In this document: in pieces, positions 22,300-32,700 of the stretch
How positions within the stretch are numbered: position 1 is the stretch's first letter
Layout of the letters: the number at the start of each line of letters is the position of its first letter
Assembly (NCBI GenBank): GCA_964036195.1
Contig: OZ038452.1
Location: forward strand, 31,259,785 to 31,323,784
Origin: Sphaerolaimus hirsutus
Taxonomy: Eukaryota > Nematoda > Chromadorea > Monhysterida > Sphaerolaimidae
Length of the DNA stretch: 64,000 nt
Reading direction: 5' to 3'
Notes under the pieces: model-generated
Told to the model about the DNA's origin: nothing
Seen by the model: only the letters and a program-made list of their open reading frames with translations
Database searches by the model: none
Made by a program: the position numbers and the translations under genes

Positions 22300-22817
22300 G
22301 TTTCATTGGTTTACGCATACTTTACCTCTAGTTTAGGCGGTGTTTACGGTAAAAAATGACCACATAGTGATTTCTATTTCTATCATAAAGTTCTGTATTT
22401 GTGAGAAAAGGCAGTGAAGTATACATACTACACATAACGTTCTAAAACTCTCTGGGAGATTTATATTAAAAAATCTCAGAAAATTTAATTAAATAACACA
22501 TTTATTTATATATTTTTTCTAAAATTTTTCAGAGAGATTTAACTATACTTTTTATTTCTGGGAAAAAAATATATAACAATCTTTCTGAAGTCACCTTTTT
22601 GAGAAATTTTGCCCCAATTTTCATACTTTTTGCCCATTTTCACCTTCAACTCTACTACAATCCATGATTTTTCTCCTTATTTTTGGCTATATTTACGTGT
22701 GCATATTTATATACCATTTTTGGCTACCTTTTTTTTATGTCTTGAAACATCTTACACACCTAGAAGCCTATCTGATATATTTACGTGTTATGTACTCCAG
22801 TAGATTCAAAGAGTACC

Positions 22818-23271
22818 TACCGTATTTCCTCGAAATACCCCCCGGGGGGTGATTGTTTCATAGTGGTCCCGAGAGGGGGGGGGGTTAAACGAGGGGGGGG
22901 GTATTTCGAGGGGGGGGGTTATTGTTTCACAAGAAAATTTTTGAAAACCAAGTACGAAATTGTCGTCTGAAACGTACGCAGACGACGAAAAATGCAACAA
23001 AAACCGCCATTTATAAGGTTCTGTAGACTAATATTAGTATGTAGATGGTATGTACACTGTTCTAACGTGACACCGACAGTGTTTTAACGTGTGTTCTGCA
23101 GTACACTGAACACAAACTACAGTTATTGTGATGTACGTTCCCTTTACACTCAATTTGGGGGGGGGGTATTTCGAGGGGGGGGGTGATTGTTTCATAGTGG
23201 TCTCGAGAGGGGGGGGGTCAAACGAGGGGGGGGGTATTTCAAGGGGGGGGGTATTTCGAGGAAATACGGTA
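22818..23271. mobile_element. Hairpin element family B, intact copy
   Basis: It has the same ends and internal phrases as 18060-18518, with which it is nearly identical over long stretches. It is 454 bp long. Confidence 0.78.
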
Positions 23272-23734
23272 TACCATATTTCCTATTCCATATTCAAAAG
23301 AATTTCCTATACCGTAAAGAGTGAGAATTTTGAGGGGGGTTAAACGAGTGGGCTATTTCGAATATTATTCCGTCAGAACATTGTTGAACTCCCAATACTA
23401 ATTTGTTGTCTGTAACGTACGCAGACGTCGAAAAATGCAACAAAAACATGATGTGTAGTAGTCTATAGACCTATAAAAGTATGTAGGTAGATAGTACAAA
23501 CCATGTTCTAACGTGACACAGACATTGTTTTAAACGTGTATTCTGCATTTGTCCGCAAATTCTGCTATCTGCAAACCGCATTCTGCAAACGGCAGTTTTG
23601 TCATGTACGTTCTCTTTACACTCAATTTGGGGGGGGGGTATTTCGAGCTGGGCAATTATTTGATAGTGCCCATTTCGAGGGGGAAATACGGAATGTAAAA
23701 GCGAGTACAGGTACTTTTTTCAGAAAAATGTGAA

Positions 23735-24746
23735 TACCGTATTTCCTCGAAATACCCCCCCCCTCGAAATACCCCCGTCTCGAAATACCCCCCTCAAAAT
23801 GGGCACTATGAACTTATAAACCCCCCCTCGAAATACCCCCCCCCCCCAAATTCAGTGTAAAGCGGGAATTAGAGCTCAGCGTCGATTCGACGTGAAATGA
23901 TGACGTGAAATGTCGTCGTGAAATTAATTACACGAGTGTGGATCATGCTACGGGTCTACAATTTTCTAAGGATAATATATGAATCAATACCTTAATCGTG
24001 TCCAATACTGAGTGTTATCAGCCACAACTAGAGCGAATTGAAAAATTCATTTTTATCATTTCACGTCATCATCATTTCACGTCACAGTGTCAGGGAACAA
24101 CTTGACATTTCACGTCAGACTATTGCTTGCAATAGTCCCCCTGCAACTTAAATTGAACCAACTTGAACCAACTCAATGACCTACTCAAAATTATCACAAA
24201 ATGAACTTATTCAAACCCAATGTACCCAATCTACCATTGCACAGAGACACAAAAAAATTCGCAAAAGAATTCACCCGACAGTGACAGCGCCGGAATGGTG
24301 CAGCAGATTAAGGTATTGATTCATATATTATCCTTAGAAAATTGTAGACCCGTAGCATGATCCACACTCGTGTAATTAATTTCACGTCGTCACTTCACGT
24401 CGAATCGACGCTGAGCTCTAATTCCGGCCTAAAGAGAACGTAGATGACAAATGCTGCGGGAAACGCAGATCACACGTGAAAAACAATGACTGTGTTATGT
24501 TAGAACATGGTTTATACCGTCTACGTACTTATATCAGTCTATAGAGTCTTATAAATGGAGGTTTTTTTGCATCTTTTTGACGTCTGTGTACGTTTCAAAC
24601 AACGATTTAGTATTTACTGGGATTTTAAAAAATTTCTGGCGAAATAATAAACCCCCCTCGAAATACCCCTCTCGTTTAACCCCCCCCCTCAAAAATTCCA
24701 CTCTGGAAAAATAAACCCCCTGAGGGTATTTCGAGGAAATACGGTA
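23735..24746. mobile_element. Hairpin element family B carrying a nested fold-back
   Basis: The family B ends TACCGTATTTCC and GGAAATACGGTA are 1 kb apart because another hairpin (23864-24428) has inserted. That inner element pairs TAGAGCTCAGCGTCGATTCG with CGAATCGACGCTGAGCTCTA at its ends and has a second inverted block around TCTACAATTTTCTAAGGATA. Confidence 0.72.
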
Positions 24747-24838
24747 TATTTACTCAGTAATTACTCAGCAAACTTGATTTTTCGGTTGAGGGAATTGCCG
24801 ACGCAGCATGTCAGCCCCTAATAGTGAAGAGCCCAGCC

Positions 24839-24909
24839 GCCTGTGTAGTCTAGTGGTTAGGGCACTCGTGTTCTACACGAGAGGTGTGGGTTCGATTCCC
24901 GCCTGAGGT
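24839..24909 (+). tRNA. tRNA-Arg(TCT)-like sequence, possibly a SINE head or pseudogene
   Basis: Read as a cloverleaf: D-arm GTCT...GGGC, a perfect 5-bp anticodon stem CTCGT/ACGAG with loop GTTCTAC (anticodon TCT), and T-arm GTGGG/CCCGC with loop TTCGATT. The A box (TAGTCTAGTGG) and B box (GGTTCGATTCC) are good. The acceptor stem GCCTGTG/CTGAGGT has two mismatches and a wobble, so this may be a tRNA-derived SINE head or a pseudogene. Confidence 0.55.
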
Positions 24910-25686
24910 AAGTGCAATTTTGCACTCTTTCTATATTTTTGGAGAAAAAGTAATTGTTTCAGCAACTTTGGAAAAAAGAGAAAAGTTGAATGGTAAAAAT
25001 GGGTGAAAGTAAAAATTCAGTGAATTCTGATGTCCTTCTGATTCTGAGTGAAGTGCTGCTAGTGCTCAGCAACTTTTCAGTCAGACTTCAGTTGCAACAA
25101 ATGAGTGTTTGAATTTGAGTGAGAAGACTTTGCAGCTTGATTTATCTTTGAAGTAGGGGTTAAAGTAAAATTTGTGACATTTGATGGTTTCATATGACTC
25201 TATTTGAAAATTATATTTTTGTTTTTGTTGTGTGTAATTTCAAACTAAAACTGCGGAAGCGACACATAAGAGTTTATTGAATACATATTTACCATGTGTT
25301 GACCCTGAAATGTCAAATAAAATAAAAATTCCAGCTGGGAGATTTTTGAGATATTTTTCAGCATGGGAGATTTTCTCGGAGATTTACTTATATTTTCCAA
25401 AAGACGAGAGATTTAATTATATTTTATTGTTGGAGAGATTTTCTGAGATTACATGTAATTATATTTCCTCGGAATCGGCCATTTTTTGGAATGCTTAACT
25501 AGTGCAATTTGAGCTGGGTCGCATAAGTGGCAACTCAATACATCTCTTAATGACTACAACTGTTGTAGAATAAGCACTCTGCTTAAACAACTCAAAAGAA
25601 CCTGAAAAACACTGCTTTATAAAATTTAGGCTGTTCAGAGCCTGGCCAAAAACCTTACCATCAACTCACCAAGTTCACTCGTGAGT
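24910..25686. other. No gene recognised
   Basis: AT-rich sequence with repeated phrases of the type GGGAGATTTTT near 25330-25440. It separates the tRNA-like sequence from the 3' end of the LINE-like element. Confidence 0.4.
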
Positions 25687-25858
25687 TCAATTCAATTCAA
25701 TTCAATTTGACAAATGAGATCTAGGGCCATACCCCTTGCAGGGTTACGCCCCTCTCCTACTGTGTGACAATCCGGTCTTGCTGCTCCACCGCAGCCGTGC
25801 CATCATGCCTGATCATTTTTCCTTAACTCTACAGGTGGTCATCTGACCTCAGGTCGAC
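25687..25858 (-). repeat. LINE-like 3' UTR with AATTG microsatellite tail
   Basis: On the minus strand, about 170 nt follow the ORF2 stop and end in four to five copies of AATTG (25688-25710). A short 3' UTR with a terminal microsatellite is typical of several non-LTR clades and marks the 3' end of the element. Confidence 0.7.
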
Positions 25859-28800
25859 CTATCGATCAGTAATCTGGGTAAGACATTTTAATATCATTTT
25901 ATCGATCCCCATCCTGTGTGCATGACATAGTTTTGCACCTAGCGGATTGGCACACCAGTCACATGGGACAGTACATTGTATGTCTCTTAGACGACTACGC
26001 TCGTAGTCATTGTGTCTGCAAACATACATTACGTGACACAAATTTACCACTACCCTAACATAATCAGAGGAACACGCTGTGCAAATTTTTTTCCTTTTAC
26101 CTACACGTGTTCTCAGGGCATTATATCTTGCTGATAGCCAATTCAATTCATTGTAGTAGATGTTCTTCATTTCAATCATATCACATATTTCGTTTCTATA
26201 CATGTGTGCTGTTTCACATCGGACTTTTCTTAACAGAGTCCTTTTCCGTGCAGCAAGTATGTGATTTCTAATATCAGATGACCTCACGTTTCTCATGTTT
26301 GCATATAGTTTCACTGCCTTACTACTGTTAGTTACAAGAGTAAGGTTTGTGTTGTCATGTAAGAGCCTTTTGTTCCCGCTCAGAGACATGTCTACTTCAT
26401 GTGCTCTTACCAACCATCTATACCTGTTGATATGATGTGTATAAACATCATTGGTTAATACTAGCTGATGATATTTATCAGATGGTAGAACTCCGTCTAA
26501 ATCCAACAATAGTGAGCTGGTGCTACAAGATGTTGGCAACTTAGCTATTTTTTTCATCGTATTTATATAGATTCTATCCATCTCATTCAGTTGATTTTCA
26601 TTTAAGCCCGTTATTTCACATCCATACATACTACCCGGTTCTACGTATGCTTTCCATGTAACGTAACCCACGTTGATTGGACAAACAGTATTCTGAGCTG
26701 CAGTCACTGCCAAGTGACAAAGTTGTTTCATTTTGGAAATGAGCCTTTCCTTGTGGTGTTTGAATGGATCTGGGCCGGTATTTATTAGTACTCCTAAGTA
26801 CCTAATTTCACTTGTTTCTGACAGTTTTTCTAGTGTGGTGCCCCCATTATATCCAGTTGTTATATACCAATCTCGTGGAGGTACCTTGCTGTTACCCCAG
26901 CGTAGCACCTCACTCTTTGATGCATTTATGCTCACGCTCCATCGCCATGCCCATGAGCTGAAGACCTTCAGCAAATGTTCTAACTCACTTTCCTTAGATG
27001 ACATAATAACTATATCATCTGCAAAGAACAGCGCTGGAATCTTGTCGCTATTTCGACCGCATTTGGCTCCCATTTTTGTATCAAGCAGGCACTTTGCCAG
27101 ATCATGTAAATATATTGCATACAGAGTTGGACTTAACGCACAACCCTGTGTTACCCCAATTGGGTATGGCATTACGTCACTCTCATAACCTCCATATGTC
27201 ATTATAGCTGATGTTTTTGCATATACACCTGAAATGGCTTGTATCAGTATGCTGGGTATACCCATCATACTCATTTTGTGCCAGAGTTTATCTCTATCCA
27301 CTCTGTCAAATGCCTTCACAGCATCAACAAAGCATGTTATGAAATTGTTCCCATTTGCCTGCGCATAGTTGAAGCACGTCTTTAGTATCTGTACATTGTC
27401 AAGTGTTCTTCTACCTGGTCTGAAACCACCTTGCATCTCTGTAAGGGCGTTTGTGTCTTCTAGCCAGCGTATCAAGCGTCGGTTGAGTACTGACATATAC
27501 ACCTTCTTGATATTGCATGACAGCCCCAGTGTACGATAGTTCAGTAGATTGCACTTATCTCCTTTTTTATGTAGTAGTATCAGCTTGCATATCGCTGCAC
27601 TATCTGGGATCTCCTCCCCGTTCAGCCATTCATTGAATATTTTGAGTAAAATGTTTTGATGTGAGTCCTCTAGAAGTTTAAGATGTTCATGAAATACATC
27701 TGTAGTACCACCTGATTTGTTATTTTTCAGTAGCATGATTGATTTTTCTATTTCTATAGCTGAAATCGGCTGTGTTAATTTTCTAATATCTTTCTTGGTT
27801 GTAACTATTGCTGGGATTGTTCCTACGTCTGACAACCCAGCACCTGGATTTTTCTTCATGACTACACCCCAAGCCTTATGCATCTCTGCATTCATGTCAT
27901 TTCTATTTGTGATTTGCAGCCCCTTCTGATCATGTATTGTGTGTACTATCGACCGACCTTCATCTCTTATTAAGTTAACCTTACGAAATATTTCGGCAAT
28001 CTGCTGATTCCCATGTTTATATCGTATTAGCTTTTTGATATGATTTTCCTTCAGTGTTCTCTCGTGATCTGATTTAACTGCCTTTAGATATTTTCTTTCA
28101 TTTTTCAATTCGTTGTATAACGTATCTCGCAATTCAGTTCTGTCATTAGTACCGTCAGATTGTTCCAGCCTTTTTATCTTGCGTCTTAATTTTGCAATTT
28201 TTCTGCATTGTTTCTTGATTTTTGATGGTACTTTCAACGAAATATGCTCTGATTTTTCCTTCTCTGAGCTTGATTTTATAGCCTCCACTAGTGTTTCATA
28301 GCCTGTGACACTTTTATTTGCCATTTTTTCTTGAAAGGCAATTTCTTCACCTGTGGTCTTTGGTCTTGAATAATATTTGTGTTCAAGTTTTTTGTAAACA
28401 GTGTGTCCAACACGTAATAAAATGGCATTATGATCTGATTGAATTGTGCTTAAGGTACCACATTCATCTACAACCCCCGACTGCATTGTTATGTCATGAT
28501 CTGCAAAACAAAGATCAATGACAGAACGGGCATTTCTTCTCTGAAATGTCCATAGTCCTGTCATGTCTTTGTTGAGTAATTGTAGACCCGATTGACATAT
28601 AAAGTTCCTTACAAGGTCACCATTTATATTGATTTCCGATGTATTGCCGTGCAGGCCAAACTCGTCATTGCCAATGTGTCCATTGAAGTCTCCCAGAATC
28701 AGTACACCTTCATTCATGGCATGCATTGTTTTCACATTGTCTAGTATGTCTGTGAGTATTGCTTTATTCAATTTACTCACTACACTGGATTTTTTCACCT

Positions 28801-29761
28801 TGCTGTTGTTTTCCATATATACAATAATAATGTTTAAGTTTTTACTCTCATCACCTGCATAATTCATGCTAGGATGGTCTGTCACTTTTAGACTCAAAAT
28901 GTTATTCTCAAGACCTTTTAATACTTTGTTTTGGGAATATCTGATCCCTTTACGAGCATAAAATGATATCCCTCCATTCTGTTTTGGATTTTTGTATGAG
29001 TGAACACAAGTATAGCCGCTTATGTGTGCACAGTCTGATGCATTTTCATATTGAGTTTCAGTGAAGCACAGTATATCACTACCTGTCTTGACGACTGTGT
29101 CCCAAATGTTTATGGCTTGATTTTTCAAATAGCGCGTATTTTGATAGAGAATTGTTAATGCTAAAATAGTTGTCAGTTCGCCAGTTTTGACGTGGCCGTA
29201 GTTGTCTCTTGCCGCGTGTACTGCATCTATACAGTACATAAAAATCGTGAAATGTATCAAATATGAGTTACATTGAATAAACAGGTAAAAATGTTTTAAA
29301 ATAACATGTAATATTACCAAGGTTGTAATAATATCCATTAGTTTATAAGCTATCTTGAAAATTCTGATTCCACAGGTAACAACAATTGATTTCGGTGAAT
29401 AATTTTGCAACTTTCTGTTATTCCATAATTCACGATTGATGCATTTCCGACTAATACTTATCCCAGGTGATATGTGCTGATTTCGGTTCAGCATATTTTG
29501 CAAATGTGTGAAAAAGCCGATAAATTTGACATTGACAAGCTGTTTCAATACACTCATGCGTCCCGGGAGTACAATAATGTCATAATTCATTCTTTCAATA
29601 GTTGCATATTGACATTGATAAAACGCAGTATAAATAGAATGGGTGAGACTGTCAGTCACATGCGTAAAACTATGCGTCCACAGCGAGCAAGTAAAATACG
29701 TAACTATAGATCTATCCGTTTTTGAACACATGACGCACCATACCGTTAAATGTGCCTTCAA
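25859..29761 (-). CDS. Non-LTR retrotransposon ORF2: endonuclease plus reverse transcriptase
   Basis: ORF2 of LINEs nicks target DNA and primes reverse transcription of the element RNA. An AP-type endonuclease spans about residues 190-445: LTILYQNTRYLKNQ, FTETQYEN, GDFNGHIG near 28680 and the SDHNA box near 28430. Reverse transcriptase spans about 680-1000, with CFVDAVKAFDRVD, GVTQGCALSPTLY and the catalytic ALFFADDIVI near 27020. The C-terminus is Cys/His-rich (CTACSSDY...CHVMYVC...CDWC), a possible zinc knuckle. Residues 1-185 look non-coding (AT-rich, ending in an AG acceptor-like site before VHAARDNYGH) yet contain no stop. The listed start is a TTG, so the functional start is unknown. 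The frame is the same as ORF1. Confidence 0.9.
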   Translation of the reverse strand: MKAHLTVWCVMCSKTDRSIVTYFTCSLWTHSFTHVTDSLTHSIYTAFYQCQYATIERMNYDIIVLPGRMSVLKQLVNVKFIGFFTHLQNMLNRNQHISPGISISRKCINRELWNNRKLQNYSPKSIVVTCGIRIFKIAYKLMDIITTLVILHVILKHFYLFIQCNSYLIHFTIFMYCIDAVHAARDNYGHVKTGELTTILALTILYQNTRYLKNQAINIWDTVVKTGSDILCFTETQYENASDCAHISGYTCVHSYKNPKQNGGISFYARKGIRYSQNKVLKGLENNILSLKVTDHPSMNYAGDESKNLNIIIVYMENNSKVKKSSVVSKLNKAILTDILDNVKTMHAMNEGVLILGDFNGHIGNDEFGLHGNTSEININGDLVRNFICQSGLQLLNKDMTGLWTFQRRNARSVIDLCFADHDITMQSGVVDECGTLSTIQSDHNAILLRVGHTVYKKLEHKYYSRPKTTGEEIAFQEKMANKSVTGYETLVEAIKSSSEKEKSEHISLKVPSKIKKQCRKIAKLRRKIKRLEQSDGTNDRTELRDTLYNELKNERKYLKAVKSDHERTLKENHIKKLIRYKHGNQQIAEIFRKVNLIRDEGRSIVHTIHDQKGLQITNRNDMNAEMHKAWGVVMKKNPGAGLSDVGTIPAIVTTKKDIRKLTQPISAIEIEKSIMLLKNNKSGGTTDVFHEHLKLLEDSHQNILLKIFNEWLNGEEIPDSAAICKLILLHKKGDKCNLLNYRTLGLSCNIKKVYMSVLNRRLIRWLEDTNALTEMQGGFRPGRRTLDNVQILKTCFNYAQANGNNFITCFVDAVKAFDRVDRDKLWHKMSMMGIPSILIQAISGVYAKTSAIMTYGGYESDVMPYPIGVTQGCALSPTLYAIYLHDLAKCLLDTKMGAKCGRNSDKIPALFFADDIVIMSSKESELEHLLKVFSSWAWRWSVSINASKSEVLRWGNSKVPPRDWYITTGYNGGTTLEKLSETSEIRYLGVLINTGPDPFKHHKERLISKMKQLCHLAVTAAQNTVCPINVGYVTWKAYVEPGSMYGCEITGLNENQLNEMDRIYINTMKKIAKLPTSCSTSSLLLDLDGVLPSDKYHQLVLTNDVYTHHINRYRWLVRAHEVDMSLSGNKRLLHDNTNLTLVTNSSKAVKLYANMRNVRSSDIRNHILAARKRTLLRKVRCETAHMYRNEICDMIEMKNIYYNELNWLSARYNALRTRVGKRKKICTACSSDYVRVVVNLCHVMYVCRHNDYERSRLRDIQCTVPCDWCANPLGAKLCHAHRMGIDKMILKCLTQITDR

Positions 29762-29776
29762 AGTATGTAGACATAT

Positions 29777-32700
29777 TCAATTTCGTAAGTGATTAAAATT
29801 TTGCCATGCATCGAACCTCACTACAAGAATCTGTTTGAGGTAGACGTGCGTCATGTGTGTCAGGATTAAAAAGCGGTCCAAATCACACAAATCTTTTATC
29901 ACTGTCGCATCTAGCAAGTAAAAATAGAAGAATTTTATTGAACGCACAAAATGTAAATCAAAATCCGCTGACGTATAGGCAATGTTTACGTGGTCGTACC
30001 GGACAGGTAAATAATGGCAGAAAGGTGAGGCGCGCCATTTTTGTACAGCGTCGACGGGCCAGATCACTGAAAAGTTTGATAATATGCAGGGCTTTTTTGC
30101 CATATGTGAGTGGCTTGTTGAAATAATGATAACTGTTTTGACAATATGTACACTATTAATGTGCACTTGGTTTTCAGTTGTTCGTTCCCTTAATTCACCA
30201 AAATTTTTCCAGCGCCATTTTTTGCTAAAAATGTTGATAAGTTTACATAACCCCTTTATTTGTGGCATGACTACATTTAAACCACATTTTTGTTTAAGTG
30301 ATAGACAACTTATCCTATGAGAAGTGCCATATCGCGGCATCCTATTGAAATGCCAGAAAATTGACTCACCGATACAAGATTTCCGGAAAACAGCGCGCCA
30401 TATTTGAATTCGGTCGACGCGCCAACCCATATTGACGTCATTTTCATAGCCAAGAACGCAATTGCACCAACACCTCGTACGACTCGAGATCACGCCCCAA
30501 TGCGAAGAAACAACTGCGTATGAGCATGTATGGTTTAGCGTGGTCAATCGGTTACGAGTTATCGATAGTGATATGTCCGAAACTCTAAATATTCTTCCAT
30601 TTTGATATGTGACAATGTGCACACTATTTTCTAGATCGATTGAATGTTGAAAAGTGTTACCGAAAGTAACATATCTGAAGCATTTGCTGAAGTGACCGGA
30701 AGTGAACTCACAATAAGTAAAATTGGAAAACGTAACGCGCCATATTTGAACCGGGCCGACGCGCCAACCCGCAGTTAAATCAATTTCTGCGGTACGTAAA
30801 TCGTATGTTAAGATAGTCACGGATTTCTGTGTTGAATGATATTGCGGCATCCTATTGAAATGCCAGAAAATTGACTCACAGATACAAGATTTCCAGAAAA
30901 CAGCGCGACATATTTGACTTCGGTCGATGCGCCAATCCATATTGACCACATTTTCATAGTCAAAAACGCAATTGTACCAACACCTCGTACGAGTCGAGAC
31001 CGTACCCCAACGCGAAGAAACAACTGCGTATGAGCATGTATGGATTAGCGTGGTCAATCGATTACAAGTTATCGATAGTGATATGTCCGAAATTCTAAAT
31101 ATTCTTTCATTTTGATATGTAACAATGTGCACACTATTTTCTAGATCAATTGAATGTTGAAAAGTGCTACAAGAAGTACCGTATCTGAAGCCTTTGCTGA
31201 AATGACCGGAAGTGAACTCACAATTAGTAATATTGGAAAACGTAGCGCGCCATATTTGAACCGGGTCGACGCGCCAACCCGCAGTTAAATCGATTTCTGC
31301 GTTACGTAAATCGTATGTTAAGATAGTCACGGATATCTGTGTTGAATGATTGTGTGTTATATTCACTATATCTCTTATTTGACCAGTTTCATCTGAATTG
31401 ACGGGTTTCATCTGTAATTTATCCCTATTCGATCTTTGTACTTCGATAAAGACGCCACGTATACCCCATTTTGTGTCGGGTGTACATGAACAATTTGATT
31501 TTACATTTGTAGAGCTCAAGACCCTTTTATTATATAATTTTCTAGATATGTTACGAAAATCTATTTCAAATGTGGAATCTATTGAGCGTGATCTAGCCAA
31601 AAGAATACTTACGTCAATTTTAACGTCTATTCCCGCGGCGCCATAAAAGAAGTAATTTGCCTTTGGTAGCAGGGCGGTCGAGCGATCAGTTCTGCCCTCC
31701 GCTTTCGCGTTTTTTCCACCTGTGTGGTAAAATGTATCACATTGACTATTTTGTGTGCTGTAGGTGTTTTTATTTCCCATATGATTTACTTCCCAAAAAT
31801 CAAGAATAATTTCAGATTTTTCGCAGAGTTTAAGTGTACTTTGTCTGTGAAAGTGATTTGTAAAGTACCCGGTTAAATCCCCAAGAAATCCTGTATAAAC
31901 AAACATTGTTTTGAGGGTCTGCAACAAGAGGTGACCCAACACTTTTGTGCCTGATTTTGATGGGTGCAATCCATCTCTCGCTATCATACTTGTCATGGCG
32001 CGAACAGGGGTTGATATACCCATTTTGGCGTGGTCTCTTATCAGAAAATTCATGACTGGCAGCACCATGACCTTCTCAAATCTGGCCTTGATAAAATCGA
32101 TCAGAGCTTGTTCGAGGTCAAGGTAAAAATAAAATATCTCAGCTGTCAACTGCTCACACCATGTTGAGAAATTGAAATCCGGTAGGGTCGGCCCTATCAA
32201 GCTCAAGATTAACCGCCCGTGCGGTTGCAATTGATACGATTTTGCAGTTTGAATCTCCCGGATTAATTCAGCAATAGGTTGCAAAAAATTTTCTCTTATT
32301 GAAACGCCAGGAAACTCGGTCGCTGTCGAGAGTTCTATGTCTGAGCTGTCCAGGACAGCCCTGATTATAATCGCATCGTAAGCGGTGTGCATCTGATTGT
32401 GTTTCAGGGCAGTGCAGATGCAATTCAGCCTCTGGCCGCAATAGAGCGACCCAGTTGAGTCAACGTGAATTTTGACCATTTCCGATTCTGCTTGTTGCAA
32501 GATTTCTGATTTTAGAGCCGTACTGGAACTATCTCCAGTCACGTATATCGTGAAAAAATACTCAGTTGGGGCTTTTTTTTCTGAAGCTATATCATCGATC
32601 ACTGAAAACAGGTCTCTTCCATCTGTTCTGCGGTACCCCATCTGTGGACCCATGGGGGGTAGGACCTTTAGGCGTCTTAAGATACTCATAGGGGCGAGTA

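Noticed and set aside
26733..29725. Plus-strand open frames of 60-150 codons
   Set aside because: They are antisense shadows of ORF2, whose reverse-transcriptase and endonuclease motifs are unambiguous on the other strand.
29777..29779. TGA as a selenocysteine codon
   Set aside because: The flanks look non-coding, there is no known selenoprotein context, and no SECIS-like element was identified.
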